A stretch of 32,722 nucleotides of DNA from CAYQNU01 sp964419055 (GTDB taxonomy: Bacteria > Bacteroidota > Bacteroidia > Flavobacteriales_D > Parvicellaceae): the NCBI GenBank assembly GCA_964419055.1, contig CAYQNU010000028.1, forward strand, positions 1 through 32,722. The letters are read 5' to 3'. Below are positions 7,491 through 17,362 of this stretch, piece by piece. Each line of letters starts with the position of its first letter. Position 1 is the first letter of the stretch. The translations under genes and the position numbers were made by a program. Under the pieces are notes generated by a model. The model had not been told where the DNA came from. It saw only the letters and a list, made by a program, of their open reading frames with translations, and made no database searches.

Positions 7491-8402
7491 TCAAGTGAAA
7501 GTCGCATCTGCTAAAGATCTTGGGCCAGTGGGAGGGGATAATATACCGGTTGCAGCGTATTGTCCTCCATATTGATCTTTATATCTGGCATGAAAAGTTA
7601 ATTGATTCCCTGCGGCTGTTTCATAAATATCAAAAACAGGGGCCGCTAATTGTTGGTTGCCGGCATCTGCTTCACATGTAATATTATCTCCACCATCTTT
7701 TGCCACCACTGTTGATATGTGGAAAAAACATCCCTGGACTTGTGCTCCTGTCTTTGGTACAATAGCATACGTTTCACCAATATTTGGGTTTGCATTTTCA
7801 CCCTGATCAAAACCTTGTTTATCAGCAATATCTGTTGTATTTGGAGTACCTATAAGTGAATTACCAGAAGGTGGTTTTGTAATCGCAAACCCCACATTTG
7901 TTGCTAGTCCGCCTACCTTTACTCGAAGTATTTCATCTGCCTGCCTACCACCTACATTTAATCCTAACCTTTGTGCAAATTGTAAACAATCATTTTGAAA
8001 ATTCCCTCCATTAAATGTATATTCATCAAAACCACTTGTTTTATTACCAGTTGCCTGAATTTATGCTGAAGGAACTGGTTTTATTGCTAACGACTTTACG
8101 CCAAGATAATTGCTATCTGCTTTCATCGTGCGATAACTTGTATTTTCAGATGTTTTATAAGTATTTCCTATGGAAACAAGTTGTACAGGATTATTTTCAG
8201 AGAAAACAAGCTTCTGTATATATAATTTTTCATTATTGAAAATATTAGACGTGCTTTCTTTCGATTGAACAGCATGATTAGCCATTTGTTGAACTTCAAA
8301 TAGTCTGCTATATTCTGGACGATTATCCTTAAATTGAATAGATTGACTATTGAATCCAATAACATTTTTTCGTATAATTTGATTTTTATTTATTTTCTCC
8401 AT
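7491..8402 (-). pseudogene. Second eCIS cargo gene, interrupted by an in-frame TAA; Cys/His hydrolase-like C-terminus
   Basis: One reading frame runs from the ATG at 8402 to the TGA at 7491, broken only by TAA at 8063-8061 (codon 114 of 304). The N-terminal part starts MEKINKNQ and has DNRPE (26-30) and VQQMAN (37-42), like the 5101 cargo leader. After the stop the frame continues with FNGGNFQNDCLQFAQRL (C139), FHISTVVAKDGGDNITCE (H228, E244) and VFDIYE: a Cys-then-His pattern seen in papain-fold hydrolases such as NlpC/P60 or CHAP proteins. The catalytic assignment is motif-level. An upstream GTG at 8432 is possible but would overlap the preceding gene. It is the last gene of the eCIS operon. 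Intact translation would need readthrough; a nonsense mutation or sequencing error is more likely. Confidence 0.75.
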
Positions 8403-8412
8403 ATTCAAAAGT

Positions 8413-8670
8413 TTAATTTTTAATATTCCCACTAAACCCCTCTTTCACCTTTTTCAACCCATCGACAGCTTGTAATACACTAATGAGTGATTGCAAAAAC
8501 ATAATTAATCCATAAATGGCAATGCCATGATGTATGGAAAAACCTTTTAGGTCAGAACTGTACTCACTTATGAGAGCTGTTATACTACTGTACAGAAACA
8601 ATACACCTAAAAACATTTTGGTATATGGGCTATTAACAATGGCCTCGGTTATGGTAAATACTCGATTCAT
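8413..8670 (-). CDS. Small two-helix membrane protein in the eCIS operon
   Basis: 85 residues with two hydrophobic helices (about 19-36 and 48-69), a short loop between them, and a charged tail (DGLKKVKEGF). It lies 15 bp after the DUF4280 gene and 10 bp before the broken cargo gene. The topology is small and holin-like but no family is recognisable. Placement beside the cargo suggests a role linked to payload or release, by context only. Confidence 0.65.
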   Translation of the reverse strand: MNRVFTITEAIVNSPYTKMFLGVLFLYSSITALISEYSSDLKGFSIHHGIAIYGLIMFLQSLISVLQAVDGLKKVKEGFSGNIKN

Positions 8671-8685
8671 CTCAAAAAAGTAATA

Positions 8686-9075
8686 TTATGCAACTTGACA
8701 TTGTGTTTGTCCGGGTTGTGATATTGTGATCACACCTCCCCACATGCAATTTAATGTACACGAATTATTCAATGCTGGCATATTGGCAATCATCACTGTG
8801 GGAGAACCAGGTGCCCAAGGTGCAACGGTGACTGGAACACAAGGCATTGGTGTAAGCACTCCCAAAGCTGCTGCGGTAGCAGCTGCTACTGTAGGGTTTG
8901 CCATGGATGTGCACATAGCAAAAGGAGGAATGTTAACTATGGGCTTGTTATCCATAATATTTGCAGCAGGCATATTGCTGGTCATTACTCTGTTGAGTGG
9001 TAATACAATTAATGAAGATGGTGCTGCTCCAAATGAACAGGCCATCATTGCTCCCATACATACTTGAACTGGCAT
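8686..9075 (-). CDS. DUF4280 PAAR-like spike-tip protein
   Basis: 129 residues, rich in Pro, Ala, Met and Cys, starting MPVQVCMGAMMACSFG and containing PALNNSCTLNCMWGG, as in DUF4280 proteins. These are PAAR-like, with repeated short beta segments that form a cone capping the spike in contractile systems. Several Cys residues could bind a metal at the tip. It probably fills the Afp10/Pvc10 position on the VgrG-like spike encoded at 22234-24021, although it is encoded far from it. The gap to the AAA+ gene is 3 bp. Confidence 0.82.
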   Translation of the reverse strand: MPVQVCMGAMMACSFGAAPSSLIVLPLNRVMTSNMPAANIMDNKPIVNIPPFAMCTSMANPTVAAATAAALGVLTPMPCVPVTVAPWAPGSPTVMIANMPALNNSCTLNCMWGGVITISQPGQTQCQVA

Positions 9076-9078
9076 AAT

Positions 9079-10473
9079 TTAAATTGTTTTATTTTGTTTA
9101 TTATATTCTCTTCTTATTCCTTGCAAAACATCAGTGGCGGTAATGTGTTTCTGATTTCTTTTGGCAGCTTCCAACGCACAAAATCTCAGTACGTTAATCA
9201 TTTCTCCACCACTTAGTTCATATTTTTCAGCTAAATCATTGGCCGATAATGTTTCCTCTACCGAAAAACTGTCAAAAAACAGTTTTTGCCACAATTGCTT
9301 GCGTTGATTTTTACCCGGTTTTGGAAAATGAATCATACTTTGAAACCTTCGCGAAAAGGCTTCATCAATATTCGTTTGTATATTGGTGGCAAGAATAACT
9401 AATCCTGCAAAATCTTCTATTCGTTGCAAAAGGTAAGCCACCTCTTGGTTGGCATATCGGTCATTTGCCCCCTTGGTTTGCGTTCTTTTTCCAAACAATG
9501 CATCCGCTTCATCAAAAAACAAAATCCACTCTTTGTGCTCAGCTTCATCAAATAATTTACCTAAGTTTTTCTCAGTTTCTCCAATATACTTGGAAACAAC
9601 TAAAGATAAATCAACTCGGTATACTGGCCGTTCGGTTTCTTTACCCAACAACGTTGCAGCTAACGTTTTTCCTGTACCAGGAGGTCCATAAAACAAAACC
9701 CGATAGCCTTGTTTCAAATTTTTGGATAAATTCCAATCGTCCAAAATGATTTGACTGTACAACAACCAATCTTTGATTTCTGAAAGATCTTGCATAACTT
9801 TTTCATCAATGATCAAGTCCTCCCATTTCATACTGGTATGAATTTGCTTTGCTGGAAATTTAGAACTGTATTCTGGCAAGTTTTTGTGACCCGTTGTAAA
9901 CAATCCTAAATACTCATGTGATATTACTAAACGCTGGTGGAGTCCAAATTCTTGTTCTGAATCATAATCTAAAATACCTCTTTTATATAAAAAATGGTTT
10001 TTGTCAAAGGTCTTTATAAAATGAAATCGAGAACTTAAATTTCCACCACTCAATAAAAAACAAGCCGTTTCTAAAGTGGGCTGGAATCCCAATTTATTCG
10101 TGTCTTTAAAACCACCAAATTCTGAAAACTCACAATTCAAACTTTGATTTTTAACTAGCAATAAATCTAAACTTTGAGGTTTAATATGAGGTGCAAGTGC
10201 CATTATTAAAACCAATCGCTCATTAAAACTCAGTTCTATGGCTTCAAAAACGTGATAATAGGCTTCATTTTTTTCAAAGTGGGGAGGATTAACTTCATGC
10301 ACTGAAGTATAGGTACATTCATTTTTAAAATGTAATGTCAACGCGATATTAATGACTTCTTCCAGCCATTTCATTTCTAATTCAATTGATTTGGCTATTA
10401 TTTGTTGATTTATCTCCATTCTACTACTAGCATTTTTTTCATCCAACTTAATTTTATTGTACTGATGTTCCAA
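9079..10473 (-). CDS. AAA+ ATPase of the eCIS (Afp15/Pvc15-like)
   Basis: 464 residues. An N-terminal helical domain (about 25-215) precedes a classical AAA+ module: Walker A GPPGTGKT (263-270), Walker B ILFFDEAD (317-324), sensor-1 LATN (361-364) and arginine-finger-like SRRF (374-377). Afp15/Pvc15 ATPases are conserved in eCIS loci and needed for assembly, probably acting as a remodelling factor in the cytoplasm. The first ATG overlaps the tape-measure gene by 64 bp; the ATG at 10419 (MEINQQ) leaves a 10-bp overlap and is the likelier start given the tight packing of the operon. Confidence 0.93.
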   Translation of the reverse strand: MEHQYNKIKLDEKNASSRMEINQQIIAKSIELEMKWLEEVINIALTLHFKNECTYTSVHEVNPPHFEKNEAYYHVFEAIELSFNERLVLIMALAPHIKPQSLDLLLVKNQSLNCEFSEFGGFKDTNKLGFQPTLETACFLLSGGNLSSRFHFIKTFDKNHFLYKRGILDYDSEQEFGLHQRLVISHEYLGLFTTGHKNLPEYSSKFPAKQIHTSMKWEDLIIDEKVMQDLSEIKDWLLYSQIILDDWNLSKNLKQGYRVLFYGPPGTGKTLAATLLGKETERPVYRVDLSLVVSKYIGETEKNLGKLFDEAEHKEWILFFDEADALFGKRTQTKGANDRYANQEVAYLLQRIEDFAGLVILATNIQTNIDEAFSRRFQSMIHFPKPGKNQRKQLWQKLFFDSFSVEETLSANDLAEKYELSGGEMINVLRFCALEAAKRNQKHITATDVLQGIRREYNKQNKTI

Positions 10474-13400
10474 GGAATTTGGTCAAGTAACATGTCAAAT
10501 GCCTTTTTTTCAACTTTTAGATAATACTGTTCCTCTTCTTCCTCTAATCTACCGAATCGTTGTAAAAAGGTTTCTCTAAGACCTGAAATTGATGTTTCTT
10601 TTAATGCACCCCATTGTTGCGTAACTGCTTTCAATAGACTGTTTACGATATCTTTTTCTGAATCTGACAGGTAAATTGACCGATCTATTGTATCTGAAAG
10701 CTCCATTCCGCAAAGCACCTTATTAATAACTAAATCGTGCTCTTGATATTCATTGTGTCCAAAAGCAGCAAATTCAAGTAAATGAATTGCTTTTTGCCTT
10801 GACTGGTTATCCTTAAATTCTCCTCCTGTATTAAAGAGTTGGCATTTTTCAAATAACATTTTGAGATAGGGAGCGAGGATAATTAATCCAGCATGCTTTA
10901 TATATATGGGATTCAGTAATTCTTTTGGTATTACTTCTCCCAATTTTTTATACGGTTTTTCATTAGAAGAGACCACTTCAACATCTAAAGTGCTTAATGT
11001 ATCTTTTTTTTGTGCGAGGTCAAAGAGTATTTTTAGTTCTTCTTTAGTTTCTGTATGCTTCCACTTTAAATCAACTACTTCAGTTAATAGTTGATTTTTT
11101 TTACTTATACCCAATGTTTTCTCTAGTATATAATTGATGAATCTTACCCAATTTTGAGTTTGCCAAGGTTGAAGTGTAGATGATGTGCTTAGTTTGCCTA
11201 GTAGTAATCCAAAGAACAAATTATTTATTTGTTTTTTTTCTTGAGTGGATATATTCTGAAAGAAATAATCTAAAACTTTTATTGAACGATCAAAGAGCAT
11301 AAGTTGATTGGGACTTAGTCTATATTTTACCACCGTAATTACTTCTTTTAATGACAATTCCTGAATCAAAAAAGTTCTTGTTTGTTCATTTTCAAACATA
11401 TGAATTAAATAAGGTGAAAATCGTTCCTTATCACCAAGTAAAGAAGTTATGTAGTTTCCCAATTTGCCTTGTTTAGCAACAACTTGTAACCAAAGTAAAG
11501 AATAGGAGTTGGATTCCAAATTCAATTGCTGATCCTTCGGTAAGGTAGTAGTTTGGTTTATTTGGGAAATAAATTCCTCTAAAAGTTTCATTTTACCAGC
11601 AACCCAGTCTGAATTTGGTGCTACCTGCAACAAAATGATTGATCGACTCAACCTATCAAATTGAGAAGTCTTTGACCAAATTGAAAGGAGTAGTAATAAT
11701 TCGTTACTCGTTAATTTTGTAACCAGTAATTTTCTTATTTCAGAGGATTGAAGCGCATATGCTATTATTCTCTCAGAATGTAATAGTGCTTTGAATTCAT
11801 CTGAAGTTGCAACTCTTAAATAAGCAATCAATGATGACAAGCTCCCCTCATTATTTTCAACTAAATAAGATTCCCAAAAAGGTTTTATGTTTTTTTGACT
11901 TATACAGCGCTTAAACAACTGTTTGTTTCCATTTGTATGAATAATTTGAAAAATTCGTTTGGCATCATAACTATTCGCCATCGTTGCAAATGAAAGCAGC
12001 TGAGTTATTTGCACTAAAACCTCTTTTTCCAACATTGATTCAGATAATTTATCTTTCAACAATAATGAAATGAGTCGTCCTTCAAATTCCTGATAATAGG
12101 TTGAAGAGATTGTACCCGATAAAATTGCTTCTCCAGTAATGAAGTTATACAATTCGTTAAGCCATTTTTTGGAGTTGATAGAGGCAATACCTTCAAGTAA
12201 ATAATTGAATACCAATATTTTTTGTGTTGTATTCAGTTTGTGAAAAACAACTAATCCAAAAGAAGATCTTTTTAAAGAATAGATAAGTTTATTTCGAGAC
12301 TTTTCTTCTTTTAATGCACTACTAAATTGATTATTGAATGTGTTCCAAGAATAAGCATTAATCCACCAAGGTAAATGTCCATTTTCAATACTATACTGCA
12401 CCAAATTTAGTTTTTCAATTTGATGCAAATCTTCTCTCAGAAGCGTATTCGCAACTGAAAAGTTATTCTCGATTAATTTTTTTAGCCTCCAAACAATCAA
12501 TTCGTTTGGGTTATTTTTTGAATAATAAACCAATAATGCATCAATCAACTGTTTAATTGGAATTGAAAAAGTAGAAGCATTATCATTAATTAATTCATTT
12601 ACTTCTACATACCATTTTTCACTGTAATGGGTTTCTAGCGAAATTTTTAAAATAGTATTCGACAGATTATCGACTAAAATATTCAAGAACTTTTTATCTT
12701 CTAGAAGATTATCTTCTGAATTTATTTCCGCCTTATTATTTGGACTCTCATTGGGTTGCCACTTCAAGATTTCGGTGTATATTTTCTTTAGTAAAGGCTG
12801 AAACAAATTATTAATCGATAACGGAAGTGCTTTTTTGAGTTCATTAGAAATCAAATATCCCCAATCACTAAGGTTAAGTTTCAATGAATAATACCCGTCT
12901 TTTAATTTATTTTCTAACCAATAGTGCCAATTCTCGGATTCATTTGAAGTTAAAAAAAGTACAATTTCCTGCTTGAGTTCTATTATTTGATCATATCTGT
13001 AGTGTTTGATTAGATAATTAATTACTCTTTTCCGATCCGTATCTTTCATTTGTTCGGATACCTTCTGCAACCAAACGATAACTTCTGAATGTTGGAGAGC
13101 TGTTTCAACAATAATTTTATCTAGCGTAAAATAAAATTTGGACTCTGATGACCCCTTAATATCTTCAAAATGCAGTAACAAAAATTTTTTTCTTTGATGA
13201 TACAGCTCCATAAAGGATGCCTGCGAAAGAGATGATAAGTGGTTTCGATTTGTATATAATTTTTCGAAAATAAAAAGCGCTCTTTGTATATCGGTCGAAC
13301 CTATTTTTTCAAATAGTAGTTCCACTGTTTTTGCATCTATGAAAGATAAAAACAAACTTCTTGCTTCAAAAGATGCTAATAAACTATACTCAATAAATCG

Positions 13401-14459
13401 AACAAAATGTGGATTATGCTTAATATAAAATTGAATCATAGTAAGCAATTCTAATTTGGTAAACTTGATGGAATCAAATGCTGTTCGATTGATAAAAATA
13501 GTAATGAGCGTTTGCTCTAAATCGTTTACATTTACGTTATTGTAATTGGTTTTAGATGTTAAATCTTCTTCTTCAATAACTTCATCCTTAAGTTCACTTA
13601 CAATCTTTTTAAAATCATTTTGTCCACTACGATAGGGAATTTGTGCTGATGCTACACCTTGATAAAGAGCTAATAGCAGATTTTCATATGTTTGGTTATA
13701 TTTTTTAGCTATTTTTTCTATCAAATATTCCAAGTAGTTTTTTTTATTATAAAAACTCTTTGACTCCAAGAAAACATAAGCCAATATAATTTCCCAAAGA
13801 GCATTTCTAAAAACAGAGGTTTCGCTTTCCACAATTCTTTCTTTGAGTTGGTGTTTTGTTATGGCGTCTCTGTACTCCAAAATATAATTACTTTCATCTT
13901 CAGCAACTACTTCAACAATGCCTTCAATTGTTGGATCTAAGAATTGATTTATTATTCGTTTTCGAATATTTTCAACTTTCCCTAGCTTCAATAAAAGTGC
14001 TTTTAAAGCAGGTTTATTGATTAACTTTAACTGGTCAACAAGAGTTGTGGCTGAAGTGGTAGTGTAGGCATTCCAACTAAAATATCCATGAATTAAAAAA
14101 TGCTCCAGCTGTTCAACCAAAGTATCATAAACCTCAATTTTTTCGTATTTTGAGGAAGCTCTGTATTCACTCAAGGCATTTTGAAGATAATGTGTCAACG
14201 TTTCTTCTATTCTAAGAGGAATTTCTCTACTCATTGCTTCGGCAGTAATTGTTCCTAAGTTTAATTCTATTTGATCAAAACGAAAAATGTATCGATCATC
14301 AGAAAATTGGTTCAACACTTTATTTATCAAACTTTCTAGTTGGGCGTTGTGAATAGTACTGATTTCAGATTGAACTTCATGCACACGCGCATCATCATCA
14401 AGTGTAATGGCGAATTCCTGACTTTTAATTGTATGATAATGCTCTTTCTTAATGCTCAT
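10410..14459 (-). CDS. eCIS tape-measure protein (Afp14/Pvc14-like)
   Basis: 1349 residues, mostly alpha-helical and Leu/Lys/Glu-rich, without membrane segments. The N-terminus (HTIKSQEFAITL, then FRFDQIELNLGTI at about 60-71) matches the start of the contractile injection system tape-measure family. In AFP-type particles this protein sets tube length, so its size predicts tube length in the mature particle (established for the family; not measurable here). It starts in the stop codon of the Afp12-like gene (4-bp ATGA overlap) and is followed by the AAA+ gene, the usual Afp12-14-15 order. A separate Afp13 fibre gene is missing between 12 and 14. Confidence 0.88.
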   Translation of the reverse strand: MSIKKEHYHTIKSQEFAITLDDDARVHEVQSEISTIHNAQLESLINKVLNQFSDDRYIFRFDQIELNLGTITAEAMSREIPLRIEETLTHYLQNALSEYRASSKYEKIEVYDTLVEQLEHFLIHGYFSWNAYTTTSATTLVDQLKLINKPALKALLLKLGKVENIRKRIINQFLDPTIEGIVEVVAEDESNYILEYRDAITKHQLKERIVESETSVFRNALWEIILAYVFLESKSFYNKKNYLEYLIEKIAKKYNQTYENLLLALYQGVASAQIPYRSGQNDFKKIVSELKDEVIEEEDLTSKTNYNNVNVNDLEQTLITIFINRTAFDSIKFTKLELLTMIQFYIKHNPHFVRFIEYSLLASFEARSLFLSFIDAKTVELLFEKIGSTDIQRALFIFEKLYTNRNHLSSLSQASFMELYHQRKKFLLLHFEDIKGSSESKFYFTLDKIIVETALQHSEVIVWLQKVSEQMKDTDRKRVINYLIKHYRYDQIIELKQEIVLFLTSNESENWHYWLENKLKDGYYSLKLNLSDWGYLISNELKKALPLSINNLFQPLLKKIYTEILKWQPNESPNNKAEINSEDNLLEDKKFLNILVDNLSNTILKISLETHYSEKWYVEVNELINDNASTFSIPIKQLIDALLVYYSKNNPNELIVWRLKKLIENNFSVANTLLREDLHQIEKLNLVQYSIENGHLPWWINAYSWNTFNNQFSSALKEEKSRNKLIYSLKRSSFGLVVFHKLNTTQKILVFNYLLEGIASINSKKWLNELYNFITGEAILSGTISSTYYQEFEGRLISLLLKDKLSESMLEKEVLVQITQLLSFATMANSYDAKRIFQIIHTNGNKQLFKRCISQKNIKPFWESYLVENNEGSLSSLIAYLRVATSDEFKALLHSERIIAYALQSSEIRKLLVTKLTSNELLLLLSIWSKTSQFDRLSRSIILLQVAPNSDWVAGKMKLLEEFISQINQTTTLPKDQQLNLESNSYSLLWLQVVAKQGKLGNYITSLLGDKERFSPYLIHMFENEQTRTFLIQELSLKEVITVVKYRLSPNQLMLFDRSIKVLDYFFQNISTQEKKQINNLFFGLLLGKLSTSSTLQPWQTQNWVRFINYILEKTLGISKKNQLLTEVVDLKWKHTETKEELKILFDLAQKKDTLSTLDVEVVSSNEKPYKKLGEVIPKELLNPIYIKHAGLIILAPYLKMLFEKCQLFNTGGEFKDNQSRQKAIHLLEFAAFGHNEYQEHDLVINKVLCGMELSDTIDRSIYLSDSEKDIVNSLLKAVTQQWGALKETSISGLRETFLQRFGRLEEEEEQYYLKVEKKAFDMLLDQIPWNISTIKLSWMKKMLVVEWR

Positions 14460-17362
14460 ATTGTCATTTTCTGAATGAAAGAAATGAGTTGTATAGAAAG
14501 CGCCTTCCTCTCAGCATGAGTATAAGAACTCCCCTGCAAAGTCAGCCACAACATATAAATTTCTTCAAAGTAAATCATATCTTCTAACTCCAACCAAATG
14601 ATGTTGAAAGCAATATGTGCTGGGGCTTGCTCATAAAGCAAATTGGTAAACTTTGATTTAAAGCTATCTTGTTGAAACCTTGCTGGCCAAGCGGGCATAA
14701 ACACACTCATCTGAAATGAAAAAAAATCTTCATTAACAGCCACATCATCAATAAATGAAAAGTATGTTAACTTAGAAACCGTAACGTTTTTAAACGTATT
14801 CTTAATCAATTCTATTTTCTGCTCCACCTCTTCTTGAGATTCAAATCGAGATGAAGATTGTGCCACTGTAACACCCTTTAAGTTAACCAATTTTATAGCA
14901 TAATTAGACCCTAAAAACACCTTTTCAATTGAAAAATTTTGATTCAATGATCCAATTAAACTGCATATCTCTGAAACTGTATTATTTCTGTCCGAATAAT
15001 TTTGTTTAATGTTTTGTTCGAATGATATTGGCAAAAAGGGTAGGCAACTCAAATCAAAGGTAAAACCAAAGCTTGAGGAACTATAAGGTGGGGAAAGAGT
15101 CAAATTTTCAATAGCATGAATTCCTTCACTTTTTCTATTGAGATTGTTTAAAAAGTTAATCGTCTTTTGAATTTCTTTTTCTGCTTTATTTTTGGTGGTG
15201 GTTATGTGTGAAATATAAGGTGACTCATTTGGAGGATTAAAAAGCGTAAAATATTTTCGTTTATCCGATAAGGATTTAATTTGGTAATTTTCACGCTTAA
15301 TCCCTTCTTTTAATATCTTTTTTAAAATCAATTGATGGTTACCGATAAAGTAAAATGAATCAGATAAACTTTCTACATGTTCATCAATGATATACATAGA
15401 GTCAAATGCATTGGTAATGCCCTTTTCAGAACCCAAAATAGTTTCTAATGATTGGCTGACATAATTAATTCCTTCATCTTTCTTATATATTTTTAGCCCT
15501 GAATCGGTTATAGTGTGCGATAATTTTCGTGTTGAACAATCGGTTATGTTCATTATTAAAGCCATTTTTTCAATAATTTTTGGAAGTGCTGCAAATTTTG
15601 AATTTGATGAAATATGGTCTATACTAAAGGCTTTATTTCGGTTGTAGCTAATGGATGCATAATGGGCCAGCAATTTTCGTTTATTGTTTAGCATATCCAA
15701 TTCTAATTCGGGTTGAACATCCTTACCAAAGCTAGCCGTATTTATTTTTGTTATAGCATAAGTCGGATAATTTTCGTTGTATCTAGCTAATAAATGGTCA
15801 GCAATGGCATTCAATCGTTCTGAAGCCTTGTCATCCAATTGTTTATTTATTTTTTCTAATACCGTTTTCCAATAAGTCAATTTTTCACTTGGATCAGAAT
15901 TAGATTTTCCTTCCTCCATATGTATCAAATGAGTTAAGTTTATCATGTCATCTAAAACAGCACAAAAATAACTCGAAACAGCTGGATTTTGTTGTATTGA
16001 TTTACCTTTTATTGGGCCTACATTGTAGAGATTAAAAAGGTTATTCAATTGAGACAAATAGTTTTGCATCAATTGATCAAAAGGCAGTAAGTAGGCTGTT
16101 AATTGTTTAGCTTGTGCATATCGTTGATTAGGCAACCCACTTGATAGACCAAATTGACCAATTCCATAGACTAACGGAAACTGTTCTCGTAGTGGATAAT
16201 AGGAGCCTATAACCAATACTTTTCCCGTGGGTAAATCGGAAAAATTTTGGAATGAATTTTCGGACTTAAAAACACTATAATTTTTGGTTTCAATAAAGGA
16301 AAGTTGACGTTGTACTTCATCTAAATCAGCAGAAAAAAGTAAGCCTTTTTGTTCAAACTGAAGCTGTGTTGCATCTTTTGGAAATTGCAATTGCCAAGCA
16401 TTCTTTTGAGGTAAGAGCATACCCTCTTCAAATTTCAAATCTTTAATTTCATCAGGAAGGTCTTGATCCTCTAAAATAAATAATTCTAATTTGTCCACAT
16501 TAATGATTTGTGGCAAAACAGCAACTCGTTTACTAATTTCTTTCGTTTTTATAGTTGTCAATTTATCTTTCAAGGACTCCTCTTCAATAAAACCAAATTC
16601 TAGTTGAGGACCGTCAAATATATCTTCAATGGACACATTTTCATTCAATAGATTTTGTAATGATTTGAACTTGACTTCTGGAGAAATGTAGTTTTGAATT
16701 AAATAAAGCGCATTTGCAAAAACTTCTTCACCTCTGGTATTTTCTTGTATTTTAAGTTGAAGAGAAACCCCAATTTTTATTGGATGTAAAATGTGGATTT
16801 CATTTATATCTTCCCCAATATTACGAGCGTGAAAAAAGGAGTGTTTAATCGATTTTTTTATTCGTTCTGATTCCTCTTCCATTTTTGAAGGTGCATCAAA
16901 ATAGGTATACAAATCAACATAAATATCATACAATCCCATTATAGGTGAATTGGTTGCCCTATTTACTGAATTATCAATTGAGGATTCATGTACAATTAAC
17001 CATACGTTTTTAACATTGGTTACTTGATCAATAAGAAGCTTTCTGTAATCATTAACAGTAACAGGATTCGTAGTTAGAATATCTGATGGAGGAAATATAC
17101 TTTGATCACCACTATTTAATGCAGAGCCTTTTGAACTGGTCAAAAGGTCTAAAACAGGAAATTGTGTTACGTAAGAAAGTTGTGTTAAATTATAGGATAG
17201 ATTTTCAAGAATCGTAACACCTGGATCGTGAATATTGTAATCCGTCCACACTTCTCCCGAAAGCTTTTGAAGTATTTCAATGCCTTCTTGATAAAAGGAG
17301 TCGTATTCACTGCTACCTTTTTTCTTCTTTTCAATATATCCTTTACTTATTTCGGTACTCAT
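14456..17362 (-). CDS. eCIS baseplate protein (Afp12/Pvc12-like)
   Basis: 968 residues. The N-terminal motif GEVWTDYNIHDPGVTILE (about 36-53) is characteristic of the large eCIS baseplate wedge proteins, which pair with the Afp11 type. No membrane segments or signal peptide. It should sit in the baseplate wedges around the hub, linking sheath initiation to the spike complex. It overlaps the fibre-like gene upstream by 4 bp (ATGA) and the tape-measure gene downstream by 4 bp. Confidence 0.85.
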   Translation of the reverse strand: MSTEISKGYIEKKKKGSSEYDSFYQEGIEILQKLSGEVWTDYNIHDPGVTILENLSYNLTQLSYVTQFPVLDLLTSSKGSALNSGDQSIFPPSDILTTNPVTVNDYRKLLIDQVTNVKNVWLIVHESSIDNSVNRATNSPIMGLYDIYVDLYTYFDAPSKMEEESERIKKSIKHSFFHARNIGEDINEIHILHPIKIGVSLQLKIQENTRGEEVFANALYLIQNYISPEVKFKSLQNLLNENVSIEDIFDGPQLEFGFIEEESLKDKLTTIKTKEISKRVAVLPQIINVDKLELFILEDQDLPDEIKDLKFEEGMLLPQKNAWQLQFPKDATQLQFEQKGLLFSADLDEVQRQLSFIETKNYSVFKSENSFQNFSDLPTGKVLVIGSYYPLREQFPLVYGIGQFGLSSGLPNQRYAQAKQLTAYLLPFDQLMQNYLSQLNNLFNLYNVGPIKGKSIQQNPAVSSYFCAVLDDMINLTHLIHMEEGKSNSDPSEKLTYWKTVLEKINKQLDDKASERLNAIADHLLARYNENYPTYAITKINTASFGKDVQPELELDMLNNKRKLLAHYASISYNRNKAFSIDHISSNSKFAALPKIIEKMALIMNITDCSTRKLSHTITDSGLKIYKKDEGINYVSQSLETILGSEKGITNAFDSMYIIDEHVESLSDSFYFIGNHQLILKKILKEGIKRENYQIKSLSDKRKYFTLFNPPNESPYISHITTTKNKAEKEIQKTINFLNNLNRKSEGIHAIENLTLSPPYSSSSFGFTFDLSCLPFLPISFEQNIKQNYSDRNNTVSEICSLIGSLNQNFSIEKVFLGSNYAIKLVNLKGVTVAQSSSRFESQEEVEQKIELIKNTFKNVTVSKLTYFSFIDDVAVNEDFFSFQMSVFMPAWPARFQQDSFKSKFTNLLYEQAPAHIAFNIIWLELEDMIYFEEIYMLWLTLQGSSYTHAERKALSIQLISFIQKMTI

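Noticed and set aside
7491..7895. A separate 134-residue gene starting at GTG 7895
   Set aside because: The frame is open upstream as far as the TAA at 8061-8063 with coherent sequence, including the likely catalytic Cys, so it is the distal part of the broken cargo gene.
8726..9067. A 113-codon plus-strand ORF opposite the DUF4280 gene
   Set aside because: The minus-strand frame has clear DUF4280 features and operon spacing; the plus ORF is an antisense by-product of its Ala/Pro/Met-rich codons.
10420..10473. Upstream ATG (10473) as the true start of the AAA+ ATPase
   Set aside because: It would overlap the tape-measure gene by 64 bp; the ATG at 10419 gives a 10-bp overlap, more in line with the rest of the operon. 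Not fully excluded.
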